Shown piece by piece: positions 8,845 to 16,566 of a stretch of 64,000 nucleotides of DNA. The translations under genes were made by a program, and so were the position numbers. Origin of the DNA: Pseudomonadota bacterium (GTDB lineage: Bacteria; Pseudomonadota; Alphaproteobacteria; Micropepsales; Micropepsaceae); contig JACQDN010000036.1 of NCBI GenBank assembly GCA_016201105.1, positions 22,260-86,259 of the forward strand. The letters run 5' to 3'. The stretch's first letter is position 1; each line of letters opens with the position of its first letter. Below the pieces are notes generated by a model. The model was not told where the DNA came from. It saw nothing but the letters and a program-made list of their open reading frames with translations, and did no database searches.

Positions 8845-9450
8845 GTGGCAACCCTGGAATTCTTCTTCGATTGTTCTTCGCCCTGGACCTATCTCGCGTT
8901 CACGCGCATTCACGGCGTGCTCGAAAGAACGCGCGCCAAGATCGTCTGGCGTCCCATTTTGGTCGGCGGTGTGTTTAACGCGGTGAACCAGGATGTTTAC
9001 CAGCGCCGCGCCAGCCCCGACCCGCGCAAGGCCGCTTATTCGGAAAAGGATCTGCAGGATTGGGCGCGGCTCGCCGGAATTCGCATCGGCAAGCCTGCGG
9101 TCTTTCCCGTGCGCGCGGTTTCGATGATGCGAAGTGCCGTTGCGGCGGCCGAGAAGGATGCACTCGTCCCCTACGCGCGCGCGGCGTTCGAAACCTATTG
9201 GGGGAAATTGAAGGACGTCAGTCAGCCGGGCGTGCTGGCCGAGGTCGCGGCCAAGGCCGGCCTTGATCCCGATTGGATTGCAATGCGCAGCGAAGAGCCC
9301 CAGATCAAGGAGCAGCTGCGCAAGAATACCGACGAGGTCATCGCGCGCGGCGGCTTCGGATCGCCGACCATGTTCGTTAACGGCACCGACATGTATTTCG
9401 GAAACGATCGCCTGCCGCTGGTCGAAGCGGCGCTCTCCAGGGCCGGCTGA
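8845..9450 (+). CDS. DsbA-family oxidoreductase, 2-hydroxychromene-2-carboxylate isomerase-like
   Basis: Thioredoxin-fold protein of the kappa-class glutathione transferase / HCCA isomerase group (201 aa). It reads ATLEFFFDCSSPWTYLAFTR at the N-terminus, where the S-S-P-W-x-Y segment binds glutathione, and ends FGSPTMFVNGTDMYFGNDRL, the usual DsbA-like cis-Pro (SPT) and FxGxDRL region. The GTG at 8845 is chosen because GGAGAG sits six bases before it; a longer in-frame ATG at 8743 lacks this and would run into the hfaA upstream region. Its stop overlaps the next ATG, so it is in an operon with the rhomboid gene. Naphthalene-type degradation genes are absent, so the substrate is unknown. Confidence 0.88.
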   Translation: MATLEFFFDCSSPWTYLAFTRIHGVLERTRAKIVWRPILVGGVFNAVNQDVYQRRASPDPRKAAYSEKDLQDWARLAGIRIGKPAVFPVRAVSMMRSAVAAAEKDALVPYARAAFETYWGKLKDVSQPGVLAEVAAKAGLDPDWIAMRSEEPQIKEQLRKNTDEVIARGGFGSPTMFVNGTDMYFGNDRLPLVEAALSRAG

Positions 9451-10160
9451 TGGTTCATTTTCAGGAAACGCGCCAGCCCTTCTTCCGCGTGCCGGGCGCG
9501 GTGCTCGTCCTCATCGGCGTTATCGTGGCGGCGCATTTGCTGCGCGTCTTCGTTTTTCCGGAATATTCGGACAAGCTGTTTGTCGAATACGGTTTCATTC
9601 CCGCGCGCTATTCCGCCGCCTATCTCGCCGCGCACCACTACAATCCCGGCACATGGTTCGAGCGTGTCGTGCCTTTCGTCAGCCATCTGTTTCTGCACGG
9701 CAACTGGACGCATCTGGCCATCAACATGATCTGGCTGCTTCCGTTCGGGGCGGTCGTGGCGCGCCGTTTCGGGCCGTGGCTGTTCTTTCTCTTCTTTCTG
9801 GTCTGCGGCGTTGCGGGCGCGGTGACCCATATGGCGCTCAACTGGGGCTCGGATATCCCCACTATCGGCGCTTCCGGCGCGATCTCGGGATTGATGGCGG
9901 CCGGCTTCAGGATGATGAGCTATCCGCCAGGGGCGCCTGAGCGCGAAGAGCTGCTCCCTCTTCTCTCGCGCCCGATTCTGGGGATTTCCGCGGTCTGGAT
10001 CGCCCTCAATGCCGTGCTTGGGATGACGGGGTTTGGCGCGGGCCCCGACGTGGTCACCAACATCGCCTGGCAGGCGCATTTGGGCGGGTTTGTTGCTGGC
10101 CTCCTGCTTTCCGGCCTTTTCGACCGGTTTCGGCCGCGGGTTCCGACGGTAAGTGCTTGA
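9450..10160 (+). CDS. Rhomboid-family intramembrane serine protease
   Basis: Six-transmembrane protease of 236 aa that cleaves membrane proteins. Visible landmarks: first helix VPGAVLVLIGVIVAAHLLRVF, the loop HLFLHGNWTHLAINM with the oxyanion His-Asn, the catalytic serine in GASGAISGLMAAGF and the catalytic His in WQAHLGGFVAGLLLSGLF, so the Ser-His dyad is intact. The ATG shares one base with the stop of the isomerase gene. Members of this subgroup are common in alphaproteobacteria with unknown targets. Confidence 0.92.
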   Translation: MVHFQETRQPFFRVPGAVLVLIGVIVAAHLLRVFVFPEYSDKLFVEYGFIPARYSAAYLAAHHYNPGTWFERVVPFVSHLFLHGNWTHLAINMIWLLPFGAVVARRFGPWLFFLFFLVCGVAGAVTHMALNWGSDIPTIGASGAISGLMAAGFRMMSYPPGAPEREELLPLLSRPILGISAVWIALNAVLGMTGFGAGPDVVTNIAWQAHLGGFVAGLLLSGLFDRFRPRVPTVSA

Positions 10161-10221
10161 ACCCGCTGGGACGCGTAATAGATAAAGCAGAGCGGCGCTT
10201 CGGCCGCGCATGGAGATGAGC

Positions 10222-10551
10222 ATGAGCGATCCTGCCAGCGGAACCGTACCCCCGGGCGACGGCACAGCCGCCCCCAAAACGGATCATCCGGCCGATCATC
10301 GCACGCCCTTTCCGGCCGTGCGGCTTCTTTATTCCCTCGGCTTCGGCATCATCGCCTGGTTCGTGTTCTGGATCACGATCCTGGTGGCGCTCGTCCAATT
10401 CGTCGTCGTTGCCGTCAACGGCAAGGTGAACGACGAACTTCGCAATTTCACCGTGAGCTTAATCCAGTATCTTTGGGAACTGCTGGCCTTCATCACCTTC
10501 GTGCGCGATGAACAACCGTTCCCCATCGGACAATTCCCCAAGCACCCTTAA
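10222..10551 (+). CDS. DUF4389 membrane protein
   Basis: Small protein (109 aa) with a Pro/Asp-rich N-terminus of about 30 residues and then a hydrophobic pair around FGIIAWFVFWITILVALVQFVVV, followed by FTVSLIQYLWELLAFITFV and the ending DEQPFPIGQFP. That arrangement, with a terminal P-F-P-x-x-x-F-P, is typical of DUF4389. Three in-frame ATGs lie within 12 bases; GGAG stands six bases before the third (10222), so I choose that. It overlaps the following aminotransferase gene by 44 bases in another frame. Function unknown. Confidence 0.85.
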   Translation: MSDPASGTVPPGDGTAAPKTDHPADHRTPFPAVRLLYSLGFGIIAWFVFWITILVALVQFVVVAVNGKVNDELRNFTVSLIQYLWELLAFITFVRDEQPFPIGQFPKHP

Positions 10552-11716
10552 GCGTTCAAACATCCTTGAGCGCGAAGGCCGCGAAGTTCTCGGCGCGTTT
10601 CAACTCGCGCCGGATTTGATTCATCTCAACCACGGTTCCTTCGGCGCCGTGCCGAAAAGCGTCGCCGCCGAACAGGACCGCTGGCGCGCATTGATCGAGC
10701 GCGACGCAACCGGGTTCTTCAAAGACGTTTTGCCCGATGAATTGCGGCGCCAAGCGGGAAGCGTCGCTTCACGCTTTGGCGGCAAAGCGAACGATTGGGT
10801 GTTTGTCGAAAACGCGACGCAAGCGATAAATGGCGTGCTGTCTTCGTTTCCCTTGCGCCAGGGCGATGAAATCGTCACGACGTCCCACGCTTACGGCGCG
10901 GTGATGAAAGCGTTGCTGCACTGGTCCACGCGCCGCGATGCCAAACTTGTCGTTGCCGATCTGCCGTTCTTTCTGGAGTCCGATCAACAAGTGATCGAAA
11001 TCGTGCGCAAGACATTCACCGCGCGCACCAAGCTCCTTGTCGTCGATCACATCACCTCTTCGACGGCGGCGATCTTTCCGGTCAAAGAGATTGTCGCGCA
11101 GGCGCGCGCCGCGGGCATTGCCGTTCTGGTCGATGGCGCCCATGTGCCCGGGCACTTGCCGCTTGGCGTCGAAGAGATCGGCGCGGACTGGTACACCGGC
11201 AACGCCCATAAATGGCTGTTCGCGCCCAAGGGCTGCGGTCTGTTGTGGACGTCACCGGCCCGCCAGGCGGTTACCAGCCCGGCCGTGCTCTCCTGGGGCA
11301 GCGATCAGGGATACACCGCCGCCTTCGACTGGATCGGCACCCGCGATGTCACGCCCTGGCTCTGCTTCGAGGCGGCCGCAGCCGCGCATGATGGCTTTGG
11401 AGGTGCGGATCTGATGGTCCGCAATCGCCGGCTGGCCAACGATGCTTGTCTCTATCTCATTGAAAATACTAATAGAAAGCCGAGTTCTGGGATGTCACAG
11501 CGCGGCGCGATGGCGGCGATCGCCATAGCCCCGGCCCCCACCGATGCCGACGCTCCCGCGCAGCTGCGGCGCCGGCTGGCGCGAGACTATGGAATCGTCG
11601 CCCCGCTGACGGCTTTCGCCGACCGTTTGTGGCTCAGGATTTCGGTTCAGCTTTACAACGAATGGTCGGACTACGAAGCGCTTCGCGCCGCATTGGACGC
11701 TGTGATCGGCGGTTAA
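10508..11716 (+). CDS. Class V PLP-dependent aminotransferase (isopenicillin-N epimerase-like)
   Basis: Fold-type I PLP enzyme of 402 aa. It has the IPN-epimerase-like opening IHLNHGSFGAVPKSV, VENATQAINGVL, the PLP-contacting VDGAHVPGHLPL (Asp) and the Schiff-base lysine in WYTGNAHKWLFAPKG. Such enzymes act as epimerases, cysteine desulfurase-like lyases or ergothioneine-pathway lyases; no neighbouring gene identifies which. The gene begins inside the DUF4389 gene and ends the operon started at 8845. Confidence 0.87.
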   Translation: MNNRSPSDNSPSTLKRSNILEREGREVLGAFQLAPDLIHLNHGSFGAVPKSVAAEQDRWRALIERDATGFFKDVLPDELRRQAGSVASRFGGKANDWVFVENATQAINGVLSSFPLRQGDEIVTTSHAYGAVMKALLHWSTRRDAKLVVADLPFFLESDQQVIEIVRKTFTARTKLLVVDHITSSTAAIFPVKEIVAQARAAGIAVLVDGAHVPGHLPLGVEEIGADWYTGNAHKWLFAPKGCGLLWTSPARQAVTSPAVLSWGSDQGYTAAFDWIGTRDVTPWLCFEAAAAAHDGFGGADLMVRNRRLANDACLYLIENTNRKPSSGMSQRGAMAAIAIAPAPTDADAPAQLRRRLARDYGIVAPLTAFADRLWLRISVQLYNEWSDYEALRAALDAVIGG

Positions 11717-11999
11717 CCAGTATCGCTGAACACCTTGTTAAGACTTGACGATTTGAAGTTGTAGGAATCTCTGGGTCTCTCATCGCCAGGTGGAGAATTT
11801 CAGTGTGGCATTGAAGGTACAAAGCGATAGGAAATGACCCGATAGCGGTTGTTTAAAGCCATATCTGCTTGCCGCCTTCGAAATGTTCCTCCTATCCTCT
11901 CGTTGCGAAAATAGGCTGCACGTGACTCGTCCGGGGTAGGGCGGGGCGTGGTGTGCCAGATATTCCGCCGCAAGGCGGGGTTGCAACGGGGAGCCAGAA
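11717..11999. other. Leader region of the TonB-dependent receptor gene
   Basis: About 280 bases without a gene. I see only a purine-rich GGGGAG ribosome binding site ten bases before the receptor ATG and no clear promoter box, riboswitch or repeat. Confidence 0.5.
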
Positions 12000-14900
12000 A
12001 TGCCTGCTACAATCCGGAACCGGAAATCCCGGTCCATTACGTTCACGAGCGCTTTGCTGCTGGGTTCATGCTTGGTAGCGCCGGTGTTTGCCGCTGAAAT
12101 CGAAGTGGTCACGGTGACCGCCGAAAAGAAGGCGGAAGACATTCAATCGGTGCCGATCGCGGTGTCCGCGTTCTCGGGTGAAGATCTCAGCAGGAAGCAG
12201 ATTACCGGCTTCGCCGATTTGCAGTTCAACATTCCGTCCGTGTACTTCTCGCACGGCAACTTCGGCCCCTCCAACTTCTCGATCCGCGGCATCGGCTCGC
12301 TCGCGGTGACCACATCGGGCGACGCTGGCGTGTCGGTGAACGTCAACGATATCTACCTGTCGTCCCCTCCATTGACGACAGCTACGTATTACGACGTTGA
12401 GCGTCTGGAAGTGCTGCGCGGTCCGCAGTCCACGCTGTACGGACGTAACGCGACGGGCGGTGCGATCAACACGATTACGGCCAAGCCCAATGTCGATGAA
12501 TTCAAGAGCGATATCGAAGCGACCTACGGCAACTTCAACGGCAAAGAAGTCCGCGCCATGGTCAACGTCCCGTTGGTCGAGGGCCAACTCGGTCTGCGCC
12601 TCGCCGGCTTCTGGGAAAGCCGCGACGGCACGATCGATAACGTCTTCGCCAGCACGCATGCAGGCGTTGCCAGCAAAATCGACAGCCGCCACGACTACTC
12701 GCTGCGCGGCTCGCTGCGCTGGCAGCCCAGCGACAAGACGACGGTCGATCTGGTCTTGTCGGCTAGCAACGAAAGCGACTCGCGCGTTCGTGCGCAGAAA
12801 CAGCTCTGTCATCGCGACAGTTCCGGTGTCCTGGGTTGCTTGCCCGACAAATTGGCCGACGAGGCGATCAACGGAAATGCGACCTTCGGCACGCTGTTCG
12901 CCAGTAACATAGGACCGCTGGGCAGCTTTGGGCCGGTATCCTTCCTTCCGATCTTTGACGTGGCAGACACGACCAACGGAGCTTTCCTGGGCCTTGGCGG
13001 TCCTGGCTTAGGCGCGACGGCCGTGGTGCCGCAGAGTCTTCGCAAAGTGAGCACGGATTTCACACCGTTCACGAGAGGCTACAACCAGTTCGGCAATTTC
13101 GAGTGGAAGCAGAATTGGTCCAGCTGGCTGACGATGAACGTGCTGTTCGGGTACGACCACAACTCGGGCCGGAGCCAGGAAAGCTACTCCAACGCCGTCG
13201 GTGACACTTTTGCCAGCATCGGGCCGACGCTGACGCAAACCTTGTTCGGTTTGACGCCGGCCTTTGGCACCAACAGCCTGCAGATCAGTCAGAACACGTT
13301 CTGCTTCTTCGGGCTGGCGCCGACCAATTGCTCGACCTACTACGGCAGTGCGTTCGGTCCGAAGATCGGAACGCTCCCCGTCGACGCGGTCGGCAAGAAC
13401 GGCACGACGGGTTTGAATATCCTGAAATATTCGAACCGCGTCTTCGCCTATGACCAGATTGACGGCGCCAACACCGAATGGACCGGCGAAGTTCGCTTTG
13501 CCTCGAATTTCGATGGCCCGCTCAACTTCCTGATCGCCGGATACCATCTGTCGAACACCAACGATGCGCACTACTTCGTGAATGCGAATACGCTGGATTT
13601 GATGGGCATTGACCTAGGACCGCTTCTCGCGGGTAACGGTTTTGTGCTGTCGCCCATGCAGTACGACAACAACAACAACCGCTATGACCTGACGTCCAAC
13701 GCGGTGTTCGGCGAACTGTACTGGGATGCGATCCCCGACACGCTGAAGTTTACCGGCGGGTTGCGGTACAGCTCGGACCACAAGTTCTTTTCGTCAAAGC
13801 AGACGTTGTTCAACACGGTCCAGCCGATTGGCACCCAAACGGTACCCGGCGTCTTCGTGACACAGGCCGCGAACTTCCACGCCTGGACCGGCCGATTTGT
13901 AATGGACTGGACGCCGAAACTGGACTGGACGGACCAGACGAACATCTACGCGTCCTATTCGCGTGGCTATAGGTCCGGCGGCTTCAACCCGCCGTCGTTT
14001 ACGAATGCCTTCCCGCCGACGTTTGCGCCCGAAACGTTGGACGCGATCGAAGTCGGAGCCAAGAACACGTTGCCGTTCCTTGGCGGTACGCTGCAGGCCA
14101 ATCTCGATGCCTGGTACTACAACTACAAAGGCTTTCAGGTGTCGGCGATCATCGACCGCACTTCGGTCAATTCGAACATCAATTCGAAGCTTTGGGGCGT
14201 GGAAGGCGAATTCTTCTATGCACCGGATGACCGTTGGCAGTTCAACCTGAACACGGGCTTCACCAACTCGCGGATTGGAAACACTTCGCAAGTGGATCCG
14301 CGCGATCCGACACAGGATGCCGCCAATGCAACGTTGCTGAAGGACGACCTTGGCGCCAACTGTTCGATCTTCAACACGGCCGGCGCCGCGCCTTCTGCGG
14401 CGACATCGCCTGCGTTCAATGCCATGTTTGCGACGCCGCCGACGGCGACCAGCGCAGCAAGTTCGCCGATCACGAATGTTGCGGCGCAGGCCTTCTTCCT
14501 GCAACGGGGCTTCAGTTGCTCAAACCTGTCGTCCGCCAACCAGCTGTTCAATTCTGTGGGCGGTGGTGCAGCCGGTGTTGCCGCGATTGCGGCAGTTGGC
14601 CCGCTGAATCCGAATCCTAACCGCCGTTTTCTTACTGTAGCGCAGGCAGGTGCTGTTGCATCAATCTACTCCGCCGGCTACCGCTACGAGTTCGGTGTTC
14701 CGGTTTCCCTCTCGGGCAACGAAATGCCGAATACTCCGAAGTGGACGGTGAGCGTCGGCGCCCAGTACACCATGCCGCTGGAGAACGATTTCAACATCGT
14801 CACCCGCGTCGACTACTACTGGAAGGATAGGTCGTTCGGCCGCATCTTCAATGCCGGGGCTGACCGCATCAAGGCTTGGGATGTTGCCAACGCCTCGATG

Positions 14901-15071
14901 CAGCTGAATGCGCCGGATGATCAGTGGTATGCGCGCGCATGGGTCAAAAATATCTTCGATAAGGCGAACATCACGGGCATGTACATCACCGACCCGTCGT
15001 CCGCTCTGTTCACCAACGTGTTCGTTGGCGAGCCGCGCACGTATGGTCTGACAGTCGGCGCGCACTTCTAA
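12000..15071 (+). CDS. TonB-dependent outer-membrane receptor
   Basis: Large (1023 aa) active-transport barrel of the outer membrane. Order: signal peptide to about residue 31 (ending APVFA), TonB-box-like start IEVVTVTAEKKAEDIQSVP, plug domain to about residue 170 (ITGFADLQFNIPSVYF, VERLEVLRGPQSTLYGRNAT), then a 22-strand beta barrel ending in TYGLTVGAHF with a terminal aromatic residue. This N-terminal pattern is that of the many receptors for plant or aromatic compounds in sphingomonads and Caulobacterales rather than of classic siderophore receptors. Between about residues 785 and 880 there is an Ala/Thr/Ser-rich insertion with two cysteines. No dedicated transport partners or regulators adjoin it. 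Confidence 0.93.
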   Translation: MPATIRNRKSRSITFTSALLLGSCLVAPVFAAEIEVVTVTAEKKAEDIQSVPIAVSAFSGEDLSRKQITGFADLQFNIPSVYFSHGNFGPSNFSIRGIGSLAVTTSGDAGVSVNVNDIYLSSPPLTTATYYDVERLEVLRGPQSTLYGRNATGGAINTITAKPNVDEFKSDIEATYGNFNGKEVRAMVNVPLVEGQLGLRLAGFWESRDGTIDNVFASTHAGVASKIDSRHDYSLRGSLRWQPSDKTTVDLVLSASNESDSRVRAQKQLCHRDSSGVLGCLPDKLADEAINGNATFGTLFASNIGPLGSFGPVSFLPIFDVADTTNGAFLGLGGPGLGATAVVPQSLRKVSTDFTPFTRGYNQFGNFEWKQNWSSWLTMNVLFGYDHNSGRSQESYSNAVGDTFASIGPTLTQTLFGLTPAFGTNSLQISQNTFCFFGLAPTNCSTYYGSAFGPKIGTLPVDAVGKNGTTGLNILKYSNRVFAYDQIDGANTEWTGEVRFASNFDGPLNFLIAGYHLSNTNDAHYFVNANTLDLMGIDLGPLLAGNGFVLSPMQYDNNNNRYDLTSNAVFGELYWDAIPDTLKFTGGLRYSSDHKFFSSKQTLFNTVQPIGTQTVPGVFVTQAANFHAWTGRFVMDWTPKLDWTDQTNIYASYSRGYRSGGFNPPSFTNAFPPTFAPETLDAIEVGAKNTLPFLGGTLQANLDAWYYNYKGFQVSAIIDRTSVNSNINSKLWGVEGEFFYAPDDRWQFNLNTGFTNSRIGNTSQVDPRDPTQDAANATLLKDDLGANCSIFNTAGAAPSAATSPAFNAMFATPPTATSAASSPITNVAAQAFFLQRGFSCSNLSSANQLFNSVGGGAAGVAAIAAVGPLNPNPNRRFLTVAQAGAVASIYSAGYRYEFGVPVSLSGNEMPNTPKWTVSVGAQYTMPLENDFNIVTRVDYYWKDRSFGRIFNAGADRIKAWDVANASMQLNAPDDQWYARAWVKNIFDKANITGMYITDPSSALFTNVFVGEPRTYGLTVGAHF

Positions 15072-15093
15072 GCGAACCGGCAAACAGTCTGCG

Positions 15094-15122
15094 AAAGGGC
15101 GCCGGGAAACCGGCGCCCTTTT
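15094..15122 (+). terminator. Intrinsic terminator of the TonB receptor gene
   Basis: Twelve-bp perfect stem AAAGGGCGCCGG / CCGGCGCCCTTT with a GAAA tetraloop and a short T run, 23 bases after the stop codon. The stem is identical to the terminator after the Hsp20 gene at 36567. Confidence 0.88.
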
Positions 15123-15140
15123 CGTTGTTTATCGGTTACT

Positions 15141-15360
15141 ATCACCTTTCCCTCGTGGAGAGGTCGAAATTTGCGGAACGCAAATTTCGGGTGAGGGGAA
15201 GCCTCACCGCCGTGCTCTGCTCTTAACCCTCAACCGAAAAATCCTTCGCTACGCTCAAGTTTTTTGACCTCCCCACCCGCCTACGCTTCGCTTCGGCGCG
15301 GCAGGAGCGTGCATATGGCACGCCGTAGCCTTGGCGAAGGCGGCGGCGAGGAGGTGAAAA
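15141..15360. repeat. Palindromic intergenic repeat (CCTCRTGGAGAGGTCGAAATT family)
   Basis: After the terminator, the roughly 300-base gap holds a composite repeat. It contains TTTCCCTCGTGGAGAGGT, an exact 11-bp palindrome CGAAATTTGCG/CGCAAATTTCG at 15165-15189, and further on the opposite-sense motif TTTTTTGACCTCCCC. Related stretches occur at 24973 and 25556. No coding potential. Confidence 0.7.
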
Positions 15361-15378
15361 CTCAAACGGAGACTCCCC

Positions 15379-16320
15379 ATGGAACTTCGCAACGTTGGAA
15401 AATCGAGCCTCAAGGTCTCGCTGGTCGGCCTGGGCTGTAACAATTTCGGGGTGCTGGATATCGAGACCTCACGAAAGGTCGTGCACCGCGCCCTCGATCT
15501 CGGGGTCACCTTGTTCGATACCGCCGATGTCTATGGCAACCGCGGCGGTTCGGAAGAGCAGCTGGGCGCTATTCTGGGCCCGCGCCGCAAGGATATCGTG
15601 CTGGCCACCAAGTTCGGCATGCCGATGGATGATGCCGGCCTCAAGCGCGGCGCTTCGCGCAGCTATATTCTCGAAGCGGTCGAAGCGAGCTTGAAGCGGC
15701 TCAAGACCGACCACATTGATCTCTATCAGCTGCATCAACCCGATCCGAAAACGCCGATCGAAGAGACGCTCGGCGCGCTGAACGACTTGGTGAAGCAAGG
15801 TAAGGTGCGCACCATCGGCTGCTCCAATATGCCCGCTTGGCAGATCGTCGAGGCTGAGTGGACCGCGCGCACCAAGAACTATGCCCCGTTCGTATCGGCA
15901 CAGGACGAATACAGTCTCGTTTTCCGCGGGATCGAGCGGGAGCTGATCCCGGCATTGGACTCCTATGGTCTCGGACTGCTGCCCTATTTTCCGCTCGCCA
16001 GCGGCTTGCTCACCGGCAAATACAAGCACGGCGCCGAAATCCCGGCGGGCACGCGCATGTCCATCATGAAGCGCCTGGCCGATCGCTATATGACGGACGC
16101 GAACTGGGCGATTGTGCAGAAACTCGAAAAATTCTGTTCCGAACGCGGCCACACACTGCTGGAGCTGGCCTTCAGCTGGCTCGCCTCAAACAAAGTTCTC
16201 TCCAGTGTCATCGCCGGCGCCACCAAGCCCGAGCAGATCGAACAGAATGTGAAAGCAGTGGACTGGAAACTCACGCCGGAGGATCTCGCCGAAGTCGACA
16301 GACTCACCCGGCGCGCGTGA
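15379..16320 (+). CDS. Aldo/keto reductase
   Basis: NADPH-dependent reductase of the AKR superfamily (313 aa, usual length). Catalytic tetrad residues are all visible: Asp and Tyr in LFDTADVYGNRGGSEEQLG, Lys in VLATKFGMP, His in IDLYQLHQPDP. The C-terminal NADPH-binding segment VIAGATKPEQIEQNVKAVDW is normal. A good GGAG lies eight bases before the ATG. The gene stands between two repeat regions and is probably monocistronic. Substrate unknown. Confidence 0.93.
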   Translation: MELRNVGKSSLKVSLVGLGCNNFGVLDIETSRKVVHRALDLGVTLFDTADVYGNRGGSEEQLGAILGPRRKDIVLATKFGMPMDDAGLKRGASRSYILEAVEASLKRLKTDHIDLYQLHQPDPKTPIEETLGALNDLVKQGKVRTIGCSNMPAWQIVEAEWTARTKNYAPFVSAQDEYSLVFRGIERELIPALDSYGLGLLPYFPLASGLLTGKYKHGAEIPAGTRMSIMKRLADRYMTDANWAIVQKLEKFCSERGHTLLELAFSWLASNKVLSSVIAGATKPEQIEQNVKAVDWKLTPEDLAEVDRLTRRA

Positions 16321-16357
16321 ACTGCGCCTTGCTCTCCCTGCAGTTTAAAACAAAGCT

Positions 16358-16541
16358 GTCATCCCCGGCGAGCATCGTCCGCGCAGCGGACGATGCGAGG
16401 TCAAGGAGATCCAGGTCGTGACGATTGCGAGATCTGAAAAGGATTGCACAAAGCAGCTTCTCTTGACACCGCGTGCTTGGCGGGCACCTGGATCCCCTTG
16501 ACCTCGCATTCGCTTTGCGAATGCTCGCCGGGAAAGACAAC
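16358..16541. repeat. Large inverted repeat with nested palindromes (GTCATCCCCGGCGAGC family)
   Basis: Left arm 16358-16420 begins GTCATCCCCGGCGAGCATCG and ends GAGATCCAGGT; right arm 16484-16541 is nearly its reverse complement, beginning ACCTGGATCCCCTTGACC. Each arm also folds on itself (for example CGTCCGC/GCGGACG). This is a REP-like intergenic element type that I recognise from other alphaproteobacteria; here it lies between convergent genes. Confidence 0.8.
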
Positions 16542-16566
16542 GTTGTTCAGTGTTCAATGATACCTT

